A DNA stretch of 64,000 bases from Ichthyophis bannanicus (Eukaryota; Chordata; Amphibia; Gymnophiona; Ichthyophiidae), in the NCBI GenBank assembly GCA_033557465.1, contig CM066032.1, positions 54,410,955-54,474,954 of the forward strand, in the 5' to 3' direction. Below, in pieces: positions 43,101 to 53,937 of this stretch. Under the pieces are notes generated by a model that was not told where the DNA came from, ran no database searches, and was given only the letters and a program-made list of their open reading frames with translations. How positions within the stretch are numbered: position 1 is the first letter of the stretch; each line of letters opens with the position of its first letter. The translations under genes and the position numbers were made by a program.

Positions 43101-43671
43101 TTGCCAACACCCTGTGCTGTTGTACAGTTGCCCCCACCATGTTTGTCCTCAGTACTGGCAGCCACATGGGCTGCCTGCAGATATGGCGGGTCCAGCGGCA
43201 ACCAGCTCTCCCTCCTTCACTCACCTGTTCATTGCCTTTTCTGAGTGCTCTATCTAGTGTTGGGGCTACATCTGTCTCTGTTCCTCACAGGTCATGCATG
43301 TCATCCTGCGGCACCTTGCAGCCCTTAGGGCACACTAACCTAGGGCACCGTAACCTTGTTAGGCCACCTTAATCTATGGTTCCATAGCCCAGGGTGCCTT
43401 TTAGAGTGCCTTGTCCAGGGGTGCCTAATACAGCGCTTAGCCTAAGGAGCCCTATAGGGTGCCTTATGGGGCACCTTACAGGGCAACTTACAGGGCACCT
43501 TACAAGGCGCCTTGTAAGGTGCCTTATGAGGCGCCTTGTAACGCGCAGTAGTTTGTAACATGCGTTAGCTGATACGGCTTGCTGTAACAATGCACCGCCA
43601 ATGCCTTTATATGGGCATCTGTATCTTTACCGCAGAACCTAACGCGAATGACATACCGCAGTTTAGTAAAC
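40115..43671 (+). mobile_element. G5: G element inserted in the left arm of the outer element
   Basis: It starts TTA|GGGGTATGTTTACTAAACTGCGG and ends at CCGCAGTTTAGTAAAC, with the last about 7 bases of the terminus lost. The left arm contains TAATGTTAACGATCG-type repeats. Inside are a GC-rich segment, a tRNA-like module at 41,032 (B box GGTTCAAGTCC at about 41,091), shared body modules, another tRNA-like module at 42,668 (A box TAGCCTACTGG), and a right arm with CCTTAYAGGGCA repeats. No transposase. Sister elements are G8 (51,915) and G3. Confidence 0.75.
43395..43545. repeat. Short CCTTAYAGGGCACC repeat array in the G5 right arm
   Basis: About ten degenerate 11-14 bp units such as GGTGCCTTATGGGGCACC and TTACAAGGCGCCTTGTAA, many of them palindromic. 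The same word set forms the core of the tRNA-palindrome modules. No coding meaning. Confidence 0.8.
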
Positions 43672-43797
43672 CGGCGCGAGTTGTAGTGTTAATGTGAAGA
43701 ATGCCATTTATGGCGGTCCGGAGGGAAGGTTGCAAGGAATCGGTATCGTGCGATAGTGGGCGCCATGGCACGTTAACACGCGTTAACCCTAAGTTCA

Positions 43798-44228
43798 TGC
43801 CAGCGGAGTGTTAGATGCTATAAAGATGTAGCCCACTGGTTACTGCAATAACTGTGGAGGCAGAGGTTATGGTTTTGTTCCTGCAGTGGTGTTATGTAAG
43901 AAGGCTGCCTGAGGTGTTTCCTTTTAATTTAAATTAGTGCTGCCAGCAAAAACACCCTCACAGTGCCTAACCTAAGGTGCCACATAAGGCGCCCTATAAG
44001 GCACTCCATAGGGCACATTATAAAATGCTCTCTCCATCAAGACACCTTATAATGTGCCCTATGAGGCACCTTAGGCTACGGCACTGTGAGGGTGTTTTAT
44101 CTGGCAGCACTGATTTAAATTAAAATGAAAAGCCTCAGACGGCCTTATTAAATAACACCACTGTAGGATCAAACCCATGACCTCTGCCTCTGCAAACCAG
44201 TGGGCTACATCTCTATAGCTTCTAACAC
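43798..44228. repeat. tRNA-palindrome module (copy 2)
   Basis: Same design as 37,322-37,793: left arm A box GTAGCCCACTGG, decayed B box GTTTTGTTCCTGC; right arm B box AGGATCAAACCC on the plus strand. The centre carries CATAAGGCGCCCTATAAGG repeats. The uninterrupted sequence just right of it (CACACAAACTGTCTGC, 44,263-44,278) is the empty site for G7. Confidence 0.8.
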
Positions 44229-46345
44229 ACTGCTGGCTGGCTACAGAAAGACTGCAGGTCACCACACAAACTGTCTGCTGTGGTTACCAGGATAGGGTAA
44301 ACCCACCCGTACCCATGATGCACTGCACATGCAGATCAGCAGCCTACATCTGATCACAAGATGGGCTATGCACCTCTAGAGCACCCCGGCCTGGTAGGGG
44401 GAACTGACCATGTGTGTTACTGGCACAGAGTAGCTACAGACCGTGACATTGTGCGGTTCCTGTGTTCACCCTGAGGGTGAGATGGGGTGCCCAGCACCAG
44501 GTCCATAGCACCTGGCTTTACTGAGATAGGCTATGCTGCTGGTCTCCATCAGTGCTGATGTGAGATAGGTCGTTCTTGCAGACACACCTAGGGTACATCT
44601 GTATTCCCCAGTCATGTCAAGTTCTTTTGGACTATGTTGCATCCAGATTAGTGCATATTCTGTGTGGTTGCCATGGTCACATGTTATAAGAGAAGGGTGG
44701 TGTTTGGACCCAAAAGCAGATTATGTAGTACCACCCAACCTGCTTTCTGTGGTATAGGGTGGGGATGGGATCTCCCACCAACCTATCCACATCTCTGCCA
44801 TGGTGGCAGCAGAGGGAACCATCCACCGCAGTACTGCTGGGGAATAGAAACACTTCAGGGCAGTCAATGCCAATCTGCATGCATCACTTAGGGCACTGGC
44901 AGTAGGCCTGGAAATGCTCAGCTGCCCACACCACTATCAGACATTTACCAGCAGAAGGCAGAGTCAATCTTCATCTACAGCACCCTGCAAGGTGTTCCAG
45001 CCATACACATGCTAACTGCAGACAGTCTGCTAGCTAGCACATAGTGTATGTTCCTGGAAAAACTGTGTGCACTCAAAAACAGGATGTGAGCACATACACC
45101 AAGCAAGTATACCAGTGACTGAGCCCCAGAAAAGGAAACTCATAGATATAACTTAAGAGAAACACTGGATAGCACTATGGAGGAACCTAGCCATGGTCAC
45201 TGATCAGTCAGGGTGAGAGTGACCTCCCAGCATGACATGCTGTGGCCACCCTGTCCGTGCAGGTGGTCGTCGGGCACTACAATGTCCCAGCCATTGCCCA
45301 ATGCCCTGTGCAGATGCATCCTGCCCAGGCCGCCCTGTCCGGGCCATACCCACAGTACCTTGCTCCTCATTATTCACATTGGCAGGCTAACACTGGAAAA
45401 AGTGCAAGCATTGTGGGCTCAGTAAGGTGTGGACAGCCACAAAACACTGAATAGACATGCACACACTCCCAGAGCTATTTCAGCATTGTGCAAATATAGA
45501 GGTGGTTGGCAGCCCTGGCCGCCACACCAGTCCTGGGCACAGTGCAGGCATTGCTATCATACTCAATTCTCTTAGGGTCACTCCTCGGGGTGGTAAACAC
45601 TGTCAGAAGCAAAAAATGAAACACTCCACAAATATCAGAAAGGTTGCTATGATGAATCTCTGTCAACAAATTGTGTTTAACTTAGTATTTGTTATCTGAC
45701 ATAGCAACCTTTTGATATATGTGGAACGTGTTTCCAAGTTAAAGATGGCATTGTTAAGGTATGCAGGTGCTAGTATTGGTAGATGCTGCTCCGCGCAGGG
45801 CCCAACAGCCTGACTCTACATGAGCCGATGGATAATGGAGCCTGTGGCTGTGGGTGTTTGTACCCCTGTTGGCCGCTGCTCTGGGCCAGAGGTTCCCAAC
45901 TCCGGTCCTGGTGGGCCAAACACAGTTGAGGTTTTCATGCTGTCCCTAATGAATATGCATGGTATACATTTGCATGCAATGGGGCGATGCATACAAATGC
46001 ATCACAGGCATATTTAGTGGGGACAGCATGAAACCTGAATGGTGTTTGGCCCTCCAGGACTGCAGTTGGGAAACTGCTCTAGAGATTGCCCATGTTTATG
46101 GTGTCTGTGCTCTGTAAGGTAAAATATAGGCGTTTATGGCGTGTTACTTTTATCTGCAATACAGGTTCCATCTTTATTACCATGGTTTAGTACTGGGTAA
46201 AATATAGGGACATGGTCTGCAGGAGCCACAGCTGGGATTTGAACCTGTGACCTTCTGCCCTGGAACACACTGGTTGTATGTGCTGCAGCTAATTGTTGCC
46301 ACAGAGAAAGGTCATTCCCTGGGAATACCATTACTTTTCGTCAGA
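44229..46345 (+). mobile_element. Shared body modules of the outer G element
   Basis: Module order: CAGGATAGGGTAAACCCACC block; CTCACCCTGAGGG block with GTAGCTACAGACCGTGACA; GGGATCTCCCACCAACC block; CATTTACCAGCAGAAGG block; GTGGCCACCCTGTCCGTGCA block; AATCTCTGTCAACAAATTGTG block; palindromic hAT MITE (about 45,890-46,080); antisense tRNA-like module (46,205-46,320). The same order occurs in G2, and in reverse in G1 and G9. No long coding frame persists across copies, so I read it as non-coding filler. Confidence 0.7.
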
Positions 46346-46519
46346 CAAACCTTGAGGTATTTTTGCTAAACCATCTTAATGTTGCCGGCGCTAGTTGCAG
46401 CGATAATGTGAAGAATGCCATATAAGGAATGGGCGTTCCGGCATCATGGTAGCAAGAATCTGTATCGCGCAATAGTGGTCACCATGGCACGTTAAAGCAT
46501 GTTAACCCTAAGTTCTTGC

Positions 46520-46985
46520 CAGCGCAGTGAAAGAAACTATAAAGATGTAGCCCACTGGTTACTGCAATGACTGTGGAGGCAGAGGTCATGGGTTTGATCC
46601 TACAGTGGTATTATGTATGAAGGCTGTCTGAGGCATTTCCCTTTTTTAAGTTACATCAGTGCTGCCAGCAAAAACACCCTCACAGTGCCGTAACATAAGG
46701 TGCCGCATAAGGCGCCCTATAAGACACTCCATAGGGCACATTATAAAGTGCCCTGTCTGCCAAGGCGCCTTCTAATGTGCCCTATAAGGTGCCTTATAGG
46801 GCGCTTTAAGGTTACAGCACTGTGAGGGTGCATTTTGCCGGCAGCACTGATTTAAATTAAAAGGAAAAGCCTCAGACAGCCTTATTAAATAACACCACTG
46901 TGGGATCAAACCCATGACTGTTGCCTCTACAGTTATTGAAGTAACCAGTGAGCTACATTTCTTTAGCTACTATCACACTTCTGGC
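46520..46985. repeat. tRNA-palindrome module (copy 3)
   Basis: Left arm A box GTAGCCCACTGG and B box GGTTTGATCC; right arm their complements with mutations. The core is GTGCCGCATAAGGCGCCC and CCTTATAGGGCGC words. It lies just left of the G7 insertion site. Confidence 0.8.
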
Positions 46986-48594
46986 TGGCTACAGAAAGAC
47001 TGCAGGTCACCACACAAAGGGGTATGTTTACTAAAGGGCGCTAACGTCACAGCGGCGGAATTATCACGTAATAAGGTACATTATCGAGCGATGAAGGTGC
47101 ATTATTGTGCGATAACGTACCTTATCGCACAATAACGCGCCTGCGGCGTTAAGGCACCCTAACGCTGTGAAATCCGGCGCTGAAGGGCGGAGGAAGGCTT
47201 CCCAGAGGGCGGAGAGAAGGGGTCAATGGGTGGAGAGTGGGAGGGGAGAGGCTCCAGGCACACTAACGCTGTGGAATCCGGGTCTGATCACTAACGCCAG
47301 AGAAACCCTCGCGTTAAGGCACATTTTCAGGAAAGAGAAACCATTTACGTCAGCAATGTACAGCAAAGCCAGGGAAACCTACAAAAAGTGATAGTTGTGA
47401 TACATGTGCACGGAACAAAAGGGCAAATAAATATGGAAAATGACCTGAACAAAATGTAAAATCACCATAACCAAGCTGGCCAATAGTGATATTAATGGGC
47501 AAAATTAAAAAACACTACTGAGAAAGCTCCAAAAAATAGATATTAATTTTGGAAGGGTCTATGCTCTGTCCCCCTACAAGGTGAATGATCCCACATTGAA
47601 ATAGCGCTGATCAGGGTTTTCCCTTTTTATTGGACAGGTTTCTTATGGTGTGCACATGTGCGGCAACAGCAAGGTGGGCATTTCGGAAAAGGGCAACTGT
47701 ACAGATGCTTGAAAATGGGATACAGAGGGCTGCAGGCGGCACATGCTGTGGTGCAGCTGGGGCACAGTGCGGACTAGGGAGATGCCTAGGTGACACATAT
47801 GAATGCTGAAACTGTACAGCAGTCAGACAGCAACTGATGAGGGCCCAACATGGGCATGAGTGTGTTTCTCACAGTGTCACAGGGGATAGTACCCAGCAGG
47901 TACCCCCAAGGGCACAGAACATTGGCAGGTGGTGGTGGGGGGGAAGCGTGGACGTCTATGCAGGCACCCCTACCCCAGATACCGCACCATAGGCAGCTGC
48001 CTACTGGCACACTGGATGGCCTGAGACTGCGCACCACCAGCACCACCAGCATAATGGCATGTCAGCATTTTGGCGGAGGGGTACTGGTGGTGGATAGGGC
48101 AATGGCATCTGCCCACAGCAGACCATGGCCTAGCCCCGTTTAGGTGGGTGCCATGCACTGCAACAGACAGGCTCTGTCTGACGAACAGTCATGGTATCCC
48201 CAGGGAATGAACTGTCCCTGTGGCAACAGTCTTGTGCAGTACGCACAGCCAGTGTGTTCAAGAGCAGAAGGTCACAGGCTCAAGTCCAGGCTGTGGCTCC
48301 TGCCATCCCAGTCCCTATATTTTACCGAGTACTAAACCATGGTAATGAAGACGCAACCTTTATTGCAGATAACATAAACATGCCTGAAACACCTATATTT
48401 TACCCTACAGAGCACAGACACCATAAACATATGCAATACCTACAGCAGAGTTTTCCCAACTCCAGTCCTGGAGGGCCAAACACCATTCAGGTTTCATGCA
48501 AATCAAATGTATGTTGCACCCAACTGATTCTCCCGTGTTATGTAAATCATTGACTAATCAAAAATGTAAATCTGAAAGATCTCAATGTGCTGTA

Positions 48595-48695
48595 CAAAGC
48601 ATTACGATTCTGTAGAGTAAACCGCTGCTGATCGTAGGAAGCAGCGGTATACAAATGTTTACTAAATAAATAAAATAATAAATAAATAAATAATG
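48595..48695 (+). mobile_element. L2-like 3' tail
   Basis: AAACCGCTGCTGATCGTAGG then AGCAGCGGTATACAAATG and (AAAT)n. A sense-strand copy of the hairpin tail, inserted in the MITE of G7. A near-identical tail is at 59,562. Confidence 0.85.
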
Positions 48696-48837
48696 CTGTC
48701 TCTAATAAATATGCCTGTGCTGCACCTCTAGGCGCCGCCCCCCATGGTATGCAAATGTATCTCATGCATATTCATTAGGGACATCATGAAAACCCAAACC
48801 GTGTTTGGCCCACCAGGACCGGAGTTGGGACCCTCTT

Positions 48838-49000
48838 TTTATTTATTTATTTATTTTATTTATTTATCTATTTCTTCTATACCGCCCCTTCCAGAGATCA
48901 GGGGCGGTTTACATGGAACAATTTAACAGTTTTGTATACGTTCGTATAACAGTACATTGAACAAGAACTTTTTAACTTTTTACATATAACAGAACAGTAG
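48838..49000 (-). mobile_element. L2-like 3' tail, antisense
   Basis: (TTTA)n, then CTATACCGCCCCTTCCAGAG, ATCAGGGGCGGTTTACATG, and about 80 bp of UTR-like AT-rich sequence. Same subfamily as 35,872-35,960. Confidence 0.85.
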
Positions 49001-49127
49001 AGCAGCGGCCAACAGGGGCAGAAACACCTGCACCCACAGGCTCCATTATCCAAAGCCTCATGGAGAGGCAGGATGTTGGGCCCTGCGCACAGCAGCATCT
49101 CCCAATACTAGCACTTGCATACCATAG

Positions 49128-49320
49128 CACCTTCTCTTCCCCTTTTGATCATATCACTCCTTGCCTTCTCTCCCTTCATTGGCTCCCCATTAAATTTTGG
49201 TTTATCTATAAATACCTTATTACCACTCATAAAGGTCTCCACACAAGTACTCCTCAATATCTATCTGATCTCATTTATCACCAGCCCATCCCTCGTCTTC
49301 TTCGTTCCTCCCACAGCGCA
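49128..49320 (+). pseudogene. L2 ORF2 C-terminal fragment
   Basis: Encodes FDHITPCLLSLHWLPIKFWF, then ITTHKGLHTSTPQYLSDLI and RLLRSSHS, the L2 C-terminal signature (HWLPI...YK...). It is truncated at both ends and lacks its 3' tail. It lies between the body and the right arm of G7. Confidence 0.75.
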
Positions 49321-51232
49321 CATTATCATGAGATAACGTGCAATTGCTACGCTTAGACTGGAACGCCCACTCCTTTTATGGCATCCTGCACATTATCGCC
49401 GGGCGCACGTTAGCGCCTTTTAGTAAACATACCCCAAACTGTCTGCTATGGTTACCAGGATAGGGTAAACCCACCCATACCCATGATGAACTGCACATGC
49501 AGATCAGTAGTCTACAACTGATCACAAGATGGGGTATGCACCCCCACAGCACCTAGGCCTGGTAGGGGGAACTGACTGTGTGTGTTACTGGCACAGAGTA
49601 GCTACAGACCGTCACATTGTGTGGGTTCTGTGCTCACTATGAGTGTGAGGTGGGGCGCCCATCACCAGGTCCGGAGCACCTGGCTTGGCTGAGATAGGCT
49701 ATGCTGCAGGTCCCCATCAGTGCCAGTGTGTTATAGGCAGTCCTTCCACACACACACCTGGAATACACCTGTGTCCATCTGTATTTCCCAGTCATGTTTA
49801 GCCCTTGTGGACTGTGATATACCCAGAATTGTGCCTATTCTGTGTGGGTGCCATGGTCACCTGTTAAGGTGAAGGGGGTCATTTGGACCCAAAAGCAGAA
49901 TATGTAGCACCACTCAACCTGCCCTTAGTGGCTCTGGGTGGGGGACAGAATCTCCCACCAACCGATCCACATTCTATATCTCTGTAATGGTGACAGTAGA
50001 GGGGACCATAAGCCCCAGTCCTGCTGGGGAATGGGCACTCTACAGGGCAGTCTGTACACCTCACATAAGGAACATTGTGCCATTTTTGACAGCACAATGG
50101 CAGACAGGCAGGAAGCTGGAAAAGCTCAGCTGCCCCCCCCCCCCCAGGTAGGAATTGAACCCACTACCTGACATTCACCAGCAGAGGGCACAGTCAGTCT
50201 TCACCCTGCAAGGTGTTCCAGCCATACACATGCTAACTGCTAGCTAGTGCATATTCCTGGAGGAACTGTGTGCACCCAAAAATGGGATGTGAGCACACAC
50301 ACCAAGCAGGTAGGTCAGTGATTGGACCTCAGAAAAAGAAACCCACAAATATCACTAAAGAGAAATAGTGTATAGCATTATGTGGGAACCTAGCCATGTC
50401 ATGACCACTGCTCAGTCAGGGTGAGAGTGACCTCCCAGCATGACATGCCGTGGCCACCCTGTCCGTGCAGGTGGTGGTCGGCCATTACAATGTCCCAGCC
50501 ATTGCCCTATGCCCTGTGCAGATGCATCCTGCCCAGGCCACCCTGTCCAGGCCATACCCACAGTACATTGGGATACTTGCTGGATACTGTCCCCTGTGAC
50601 ACTGTGAGACGCACACTCGCGGCCACGTTTGCCCTTGATCAGTTGCTGTCTTGCTGGTTTTCCGCTTCTACATTCCTATGTTCCACCTAGGCATCTGCCT
50701 AGCCCACCCTGTGCCCCAGCTGCCACACTGCATGTCCCGCCTGCAGCCCCCTGTACCCCATTTGCAGCCTCACCGTAGTGCCCTCTCGTACTTGGGCACT
50801 GTGATGTTGCTGCACATGTATCACTGCTATCACGTTTTTTTGTTTCCCTGCCTTTGTTGCAGATTGCTGACTGAAATGGTCTCTCTCCCCTGCAAATGTG
50901 CCTCTAGCACAAGGTTTTTACTGGCGCTAATTTTTTGAGAATTTCATTTCATGATGCTAGTGTGCATGGAGCCTCTCCCCGCCCACTCTCCACCCACTGA
51001 CCCCTTCTCTCCACCCTGGGGAGCCTTACTACACCCTCTGGGAAGCCTTACTCCACCCTCTGCGCACCTTACCGCCGCAGGATACATTATCGCATGATAC
51101 GTGATGTTCTCGCACGGTAATGTGCCATTATCACACGATAACATCATATATCACGTGATAATGTCGCAACTGCTACCTTTGCGCCGTTTAGTAAACATAC
51201 CCCTAAGACGGTTTAGTAAACATACTCCTATG

Positions 51233-51395
51233 TGTACCTGAGGCAACAGAGCATTGAGTGGCTTGCCCAAGGAATTCCTATAGGATTGGAAATCCCAATC
51301 CCTCTTGCTTGAGCTATCTCTCCCCAGGTAGGAATTGAACCCACAGCCCTCAGTACCATGTCATAACTATGAGATCACTCCTCTTTTTTATGTGG
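51233..51395 (-). mobile_element. Diverged tRNA-headed SINE, antisense
   Basis: The plus strand shows GAGTGGCTTGCCCAAGG and GGTAGGAATTGAACCCACAG (antisense B box GGTTCAATTCC), ending in GATCACTCCTC, the antisense head. It adjoins the right end of the 11.1-kb block. Confidence 0.6.
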
Positions 51396-51404
51396 GAGGT
51401 CATA

Positions 51405-51690
51405 TTTAGTGATTTATCTAGCATTACTCCAAGGTATCTTACCTCATTCTTGACCTCAAGTTCGGCTTCTTGTAGATGTATTTTGTTTGGGGGGGCGGGG
51501 TGAAGTTCAGATTTCTGGAGACATAAAGCACTTCTGTTTTGTTAAAGTTGATTATGTGCATTGAGACATTTTCTTATATCGCCTAGGCATATGATTACCT
51601 GTGAGTGGTCCAGGTTCGAAGTATCTATGGGATGATACACCATTATATCATTCACATAGAGATGACAGTTAATGTTGTGCTTTTTGAAGA
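51405..51690 (-). pseudogene. L2-type RT fragment with altered catalytic box, antisense
   Basis: The minus strand reads INCHLYVNDIMVYHP (about 51,625-51,670), where the usual L2 box is YADDI. Both the alanine and the first aspartate after it are changed (YVND). Then NKTEVLYVSRN and EVKNEVRYLGVMLDKSLNM follow in shifted frames. It is probably part of the same antisense insertion as the neighbouring L2-like tail only if rearranged, because tail and RT order do not fit a simple copy. Confidence 0.65.
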
Positions 51691-51692
51691 TT

Positions 51693-51911
51693 TATTAATT
51701 TTATTTATTTATTTTATTTGGTTACATTTGTATAGCGCTTCTTCCAGCGATCAGTAGCGGTTTACATTACATTTAGGCACAGCGAACAATTTCTTACCAG
51801 AATCAAAGTATCTACATCTGCATTTCGGTGATTTGAATTTATACAGCTTGAAGTATTTACAGTTGCATTTATGCGGTCGGTTTGTATTGCATATTGGCTA
51901 TAGGTAAAGAT
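51693..51911 (-). mobile_element. L2-like 3' tail, antisense
   Basis: Starts TTTTATTTATTTATTTTATT; the hairpin is TATAGCGCTTCTTCCAGCG and ATCAGTAGCGGTTTACA. About 140 bp of UTR-like sequence follows. G8 begins four bases later. Confidence 0.75.
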
Positions 51912-51914
51912 TAA

Positions 51915-53937
51915 GGGGTATGTTTACTAAACTGCGGTAATGTTACATACCGCACATTATGTAATGTTAACGATTGTTAGGTAACGTTAACACATGTTAT
52001 GTAACGTTAACGTGCGTTAACGTTACTTAACGATCGTTAATGTCCCCGGACGCGGTAAACACCGCAGAAGGTGGAGCGAGGGCGGGGAGAGGGGGTCAAT
52101 GGGCGAAGAGTAGATGAGGAGAGGCCCCTTTCACACTAACGCGCTGAACTGAAGGGCTGAATCCTATTGCGAATGAAAACTTGCTGTTAGATGCACATTT
52201 GCAGGAGAGAGAAACCATTTCAGTGTCAGCAATGTACAGCCTAGGCAGGGAGCCCAAGAAATGTGATAGTAGTGTTCCATTTTCAGCAACACCATAGTGC
52301 CAAAGTATGAATGGCCACTATGGCGATGGTGCAAATGGGGCATAGGGGGCTGCAGGCGGGACATGTAGCATGGGCAGCTGGGGCACAGGGTGGACCAGGC
52401 GGGTACCTAGGTGGCACATAGGAACATAGAAACCGAAAATCAGCAAGACAGCAGCTGACCAAGGCCAAACACAATCCAGCTATATCTACCTGGTTCACCC
52501 TAGCCAATAGTTGCTAGGTCACTGACTTGACATCCCCACAGCCATCCCACCCCCATGTGGAAGGGACATAATATTGGTAGGCAGTGATGGGGGGGATGTG
52601 AGGATGTCCATGCATGTCCCCCACCCCGGGATCCACTCCCTAGGCGGGCGCTTAACTGCACAGTGGATGGCCTGGGACTGTGCACTACCAGCACCGACAG
52701 CAAATGGCCATGTCAGCTTGGCAGGGGATTGTGTGCCCATGCTGGAGGGGGCAATGCCACCTCCCTGCAGTGGACCTAGGCCATGCCCTTCATCAGTACG
52801 TGGTGTGCAGTGCAACATAAAAAGTCTGGCTGAGGAAAAGTACAGGTAGCCCCAGGGACTATTGTGCATCTGTGGCAACAGTGTGGTGCAGTACACCCAG
52901 CCAGTGTGTCCAGAAGCAGAGGGTCACAGGCTCAAGCCCCAGCTGTGGTTCCTGCAGAGCATGTCCCTATGTTTTACCCTACAATGCAGATACAACAGCA
53001 ACATGTGCAAAGCCCAAAGCAGCGGCGAACAGGGGTACAAACACCCACCTACACAGGCTCCACATTCCAAAGATGCATGGAGAGTCAGGCTGTTGGCCCC
53101 AGCATTGAGCTGAAGTTATCACCAGAGCACTATTACTACCCCCTGCACAGCTTAGCAATGTCAGCACTGTGATCAGGACCAGTGTGGCGGGCAGGGTTGC
53201 CAACCACCCCTATCTGTGTACAATGCTGCAATAGTGAGCGTTTGTGTATGTCTATCCATTGTTCGGTGGCTGCCCACCCTTCACTGGGTCCAAAATGTCC
53301 CACTGTTACCAGCATTAGCCTGAATAGGTGCATAATGAGAAGTATTTTGGGTATGGTCTGGACAGGGCAGATTGGCCAGGATGCATCTTTACAGGGTGTG
53401 GGGCAATGGCTGGGACACTGTAGTGCCTGAACACCACCTGCATGGACAGGGTGGTCACAGCATGGCATGCTGGGAGGGCACTCACTCTGACCGAGCAGTG
53501 AACATGGCAGGTCTAGGTTCCCACATAGCGCTCTACACTATCTGCTTCCAGTGATATATTTGTGTTCCCCCATGCTGGGGTCCCAATCACAAAAATGCCT
53601 TGCTGCACATAGTTTCTCTGTGAGCATGCACTATGGACTGGCTGGTGGACTGTCTGCAGTTAGACTGTGTATGGTCAGAACACCTATGAGCTATAGTCTG
53701 ACTATGCTTTCTGCTGGTGACTGGCAGATAGTGGTGGGAGGCAGTTGGGGCTTTCCAGACCTAACCCCAGCACTGCTGCTGGTCTGCCACTGCCCCAGTC
53801 AAAGGTATGGCTCTGGCCCACCAACCCTGGAGGGCTGTCTCATTCAAACAAGATGGAGGTTGTTTCCCCAGGGCACTGACACCTGTTCTTTACCTACAAA
53901 AAATGGTGATGTGGGCCCTTTTGGGTATGTAGTGCAT
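51915..53937 (+). mobile_element. G8: left two kilobases of a G5-type element
   Basis: TAA|GGGGTATGTTTACTAAACTGCGG starts it, and it then tracks G5 (40,115-42,120) module by module, including the GC-rich segment with TAACGATCGTTA and the tRNA-like module at 52,868-52,970. It stops at GGTATGTAGTGCATATGG, where a CR1 fragment begins. The right terminus is missing. Confidence 0.75.

Larger units (their letters stand above)
47019..49435 (+). mobile_element. G7: 2.4-kb G element with proven empty site
   Basis: The filled site reads CACACAAA|GGGGTATG...CATACCCC|AAACTGTCTGC. The paralogous uninterrupted site at 44,263-44,280 reads CACACAAACTGTCTGC. This shows a 3-bp target duplication AAA and fixes the element boundaries. 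Contents: left arm with TTATCGCACAATAACG palindromes, a GC-rich segment, a tRNA-like module (48,216-48,315), pieces of the palindromic MITE, two L2-like tails and an L2 coding fragment, then a short right arm. No transposase. Confidence 0.9.
46353..51203 (+). mobile_element. G6: G element with internal deletion, carrying G7
   Basis: The left end GAGGTATTTTTGCTAAACC is a decayed G terminus; the right end is CGTTTAGTAAACATACCCC followed by TAA. Contents: arm, tRNA-palindrome module (46,520-46,985), body modules split by G7, and a sudden join near 50,569 (CAGTACATTGG|GATACTTGCTGG) that removes the MITE and tRNA-like modules. A GC-rich right arm with TTATCGCATGATAC palindromes follows. The left flank does not show a matching TAA, so its own duplication is unconfirmed. 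Confidence 0.6.
40090..51228. mobile_element. 11.1-kb block with doubled G termini (nested or composite G elements)
   Basis: The outermost ends GGGGTATGTTTACTAAACCG and CGGTTTAGTAAACATACTCC are flanked by identical TAT (40,087-40,089 and 51,229-51,231). A second G terminus sits just inside each end: at 40,115 on the left and ending at 51,203 on the right. The left inner end starts G5. Left outer arm sequence resumes at 43,672 (CGGCGCGAGTTGTAGTG), then the palindrome, body modules, MITE and tRNA-like module to 46,345. A further G end at 46,353 starts G6. Either it is an outer element that lost its right body, or a composite unit moved by its outer ends. Confidence 0.7.

Noticed and set aside
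53200..53470. Open frames shared between 41,340-41,570 and 53,180-53,430 as a conserved protein
   Set aside because: They are paralogous G-element body modules. The frames are of different lengths and carry frame-disrupting differences, with no family resemblance.
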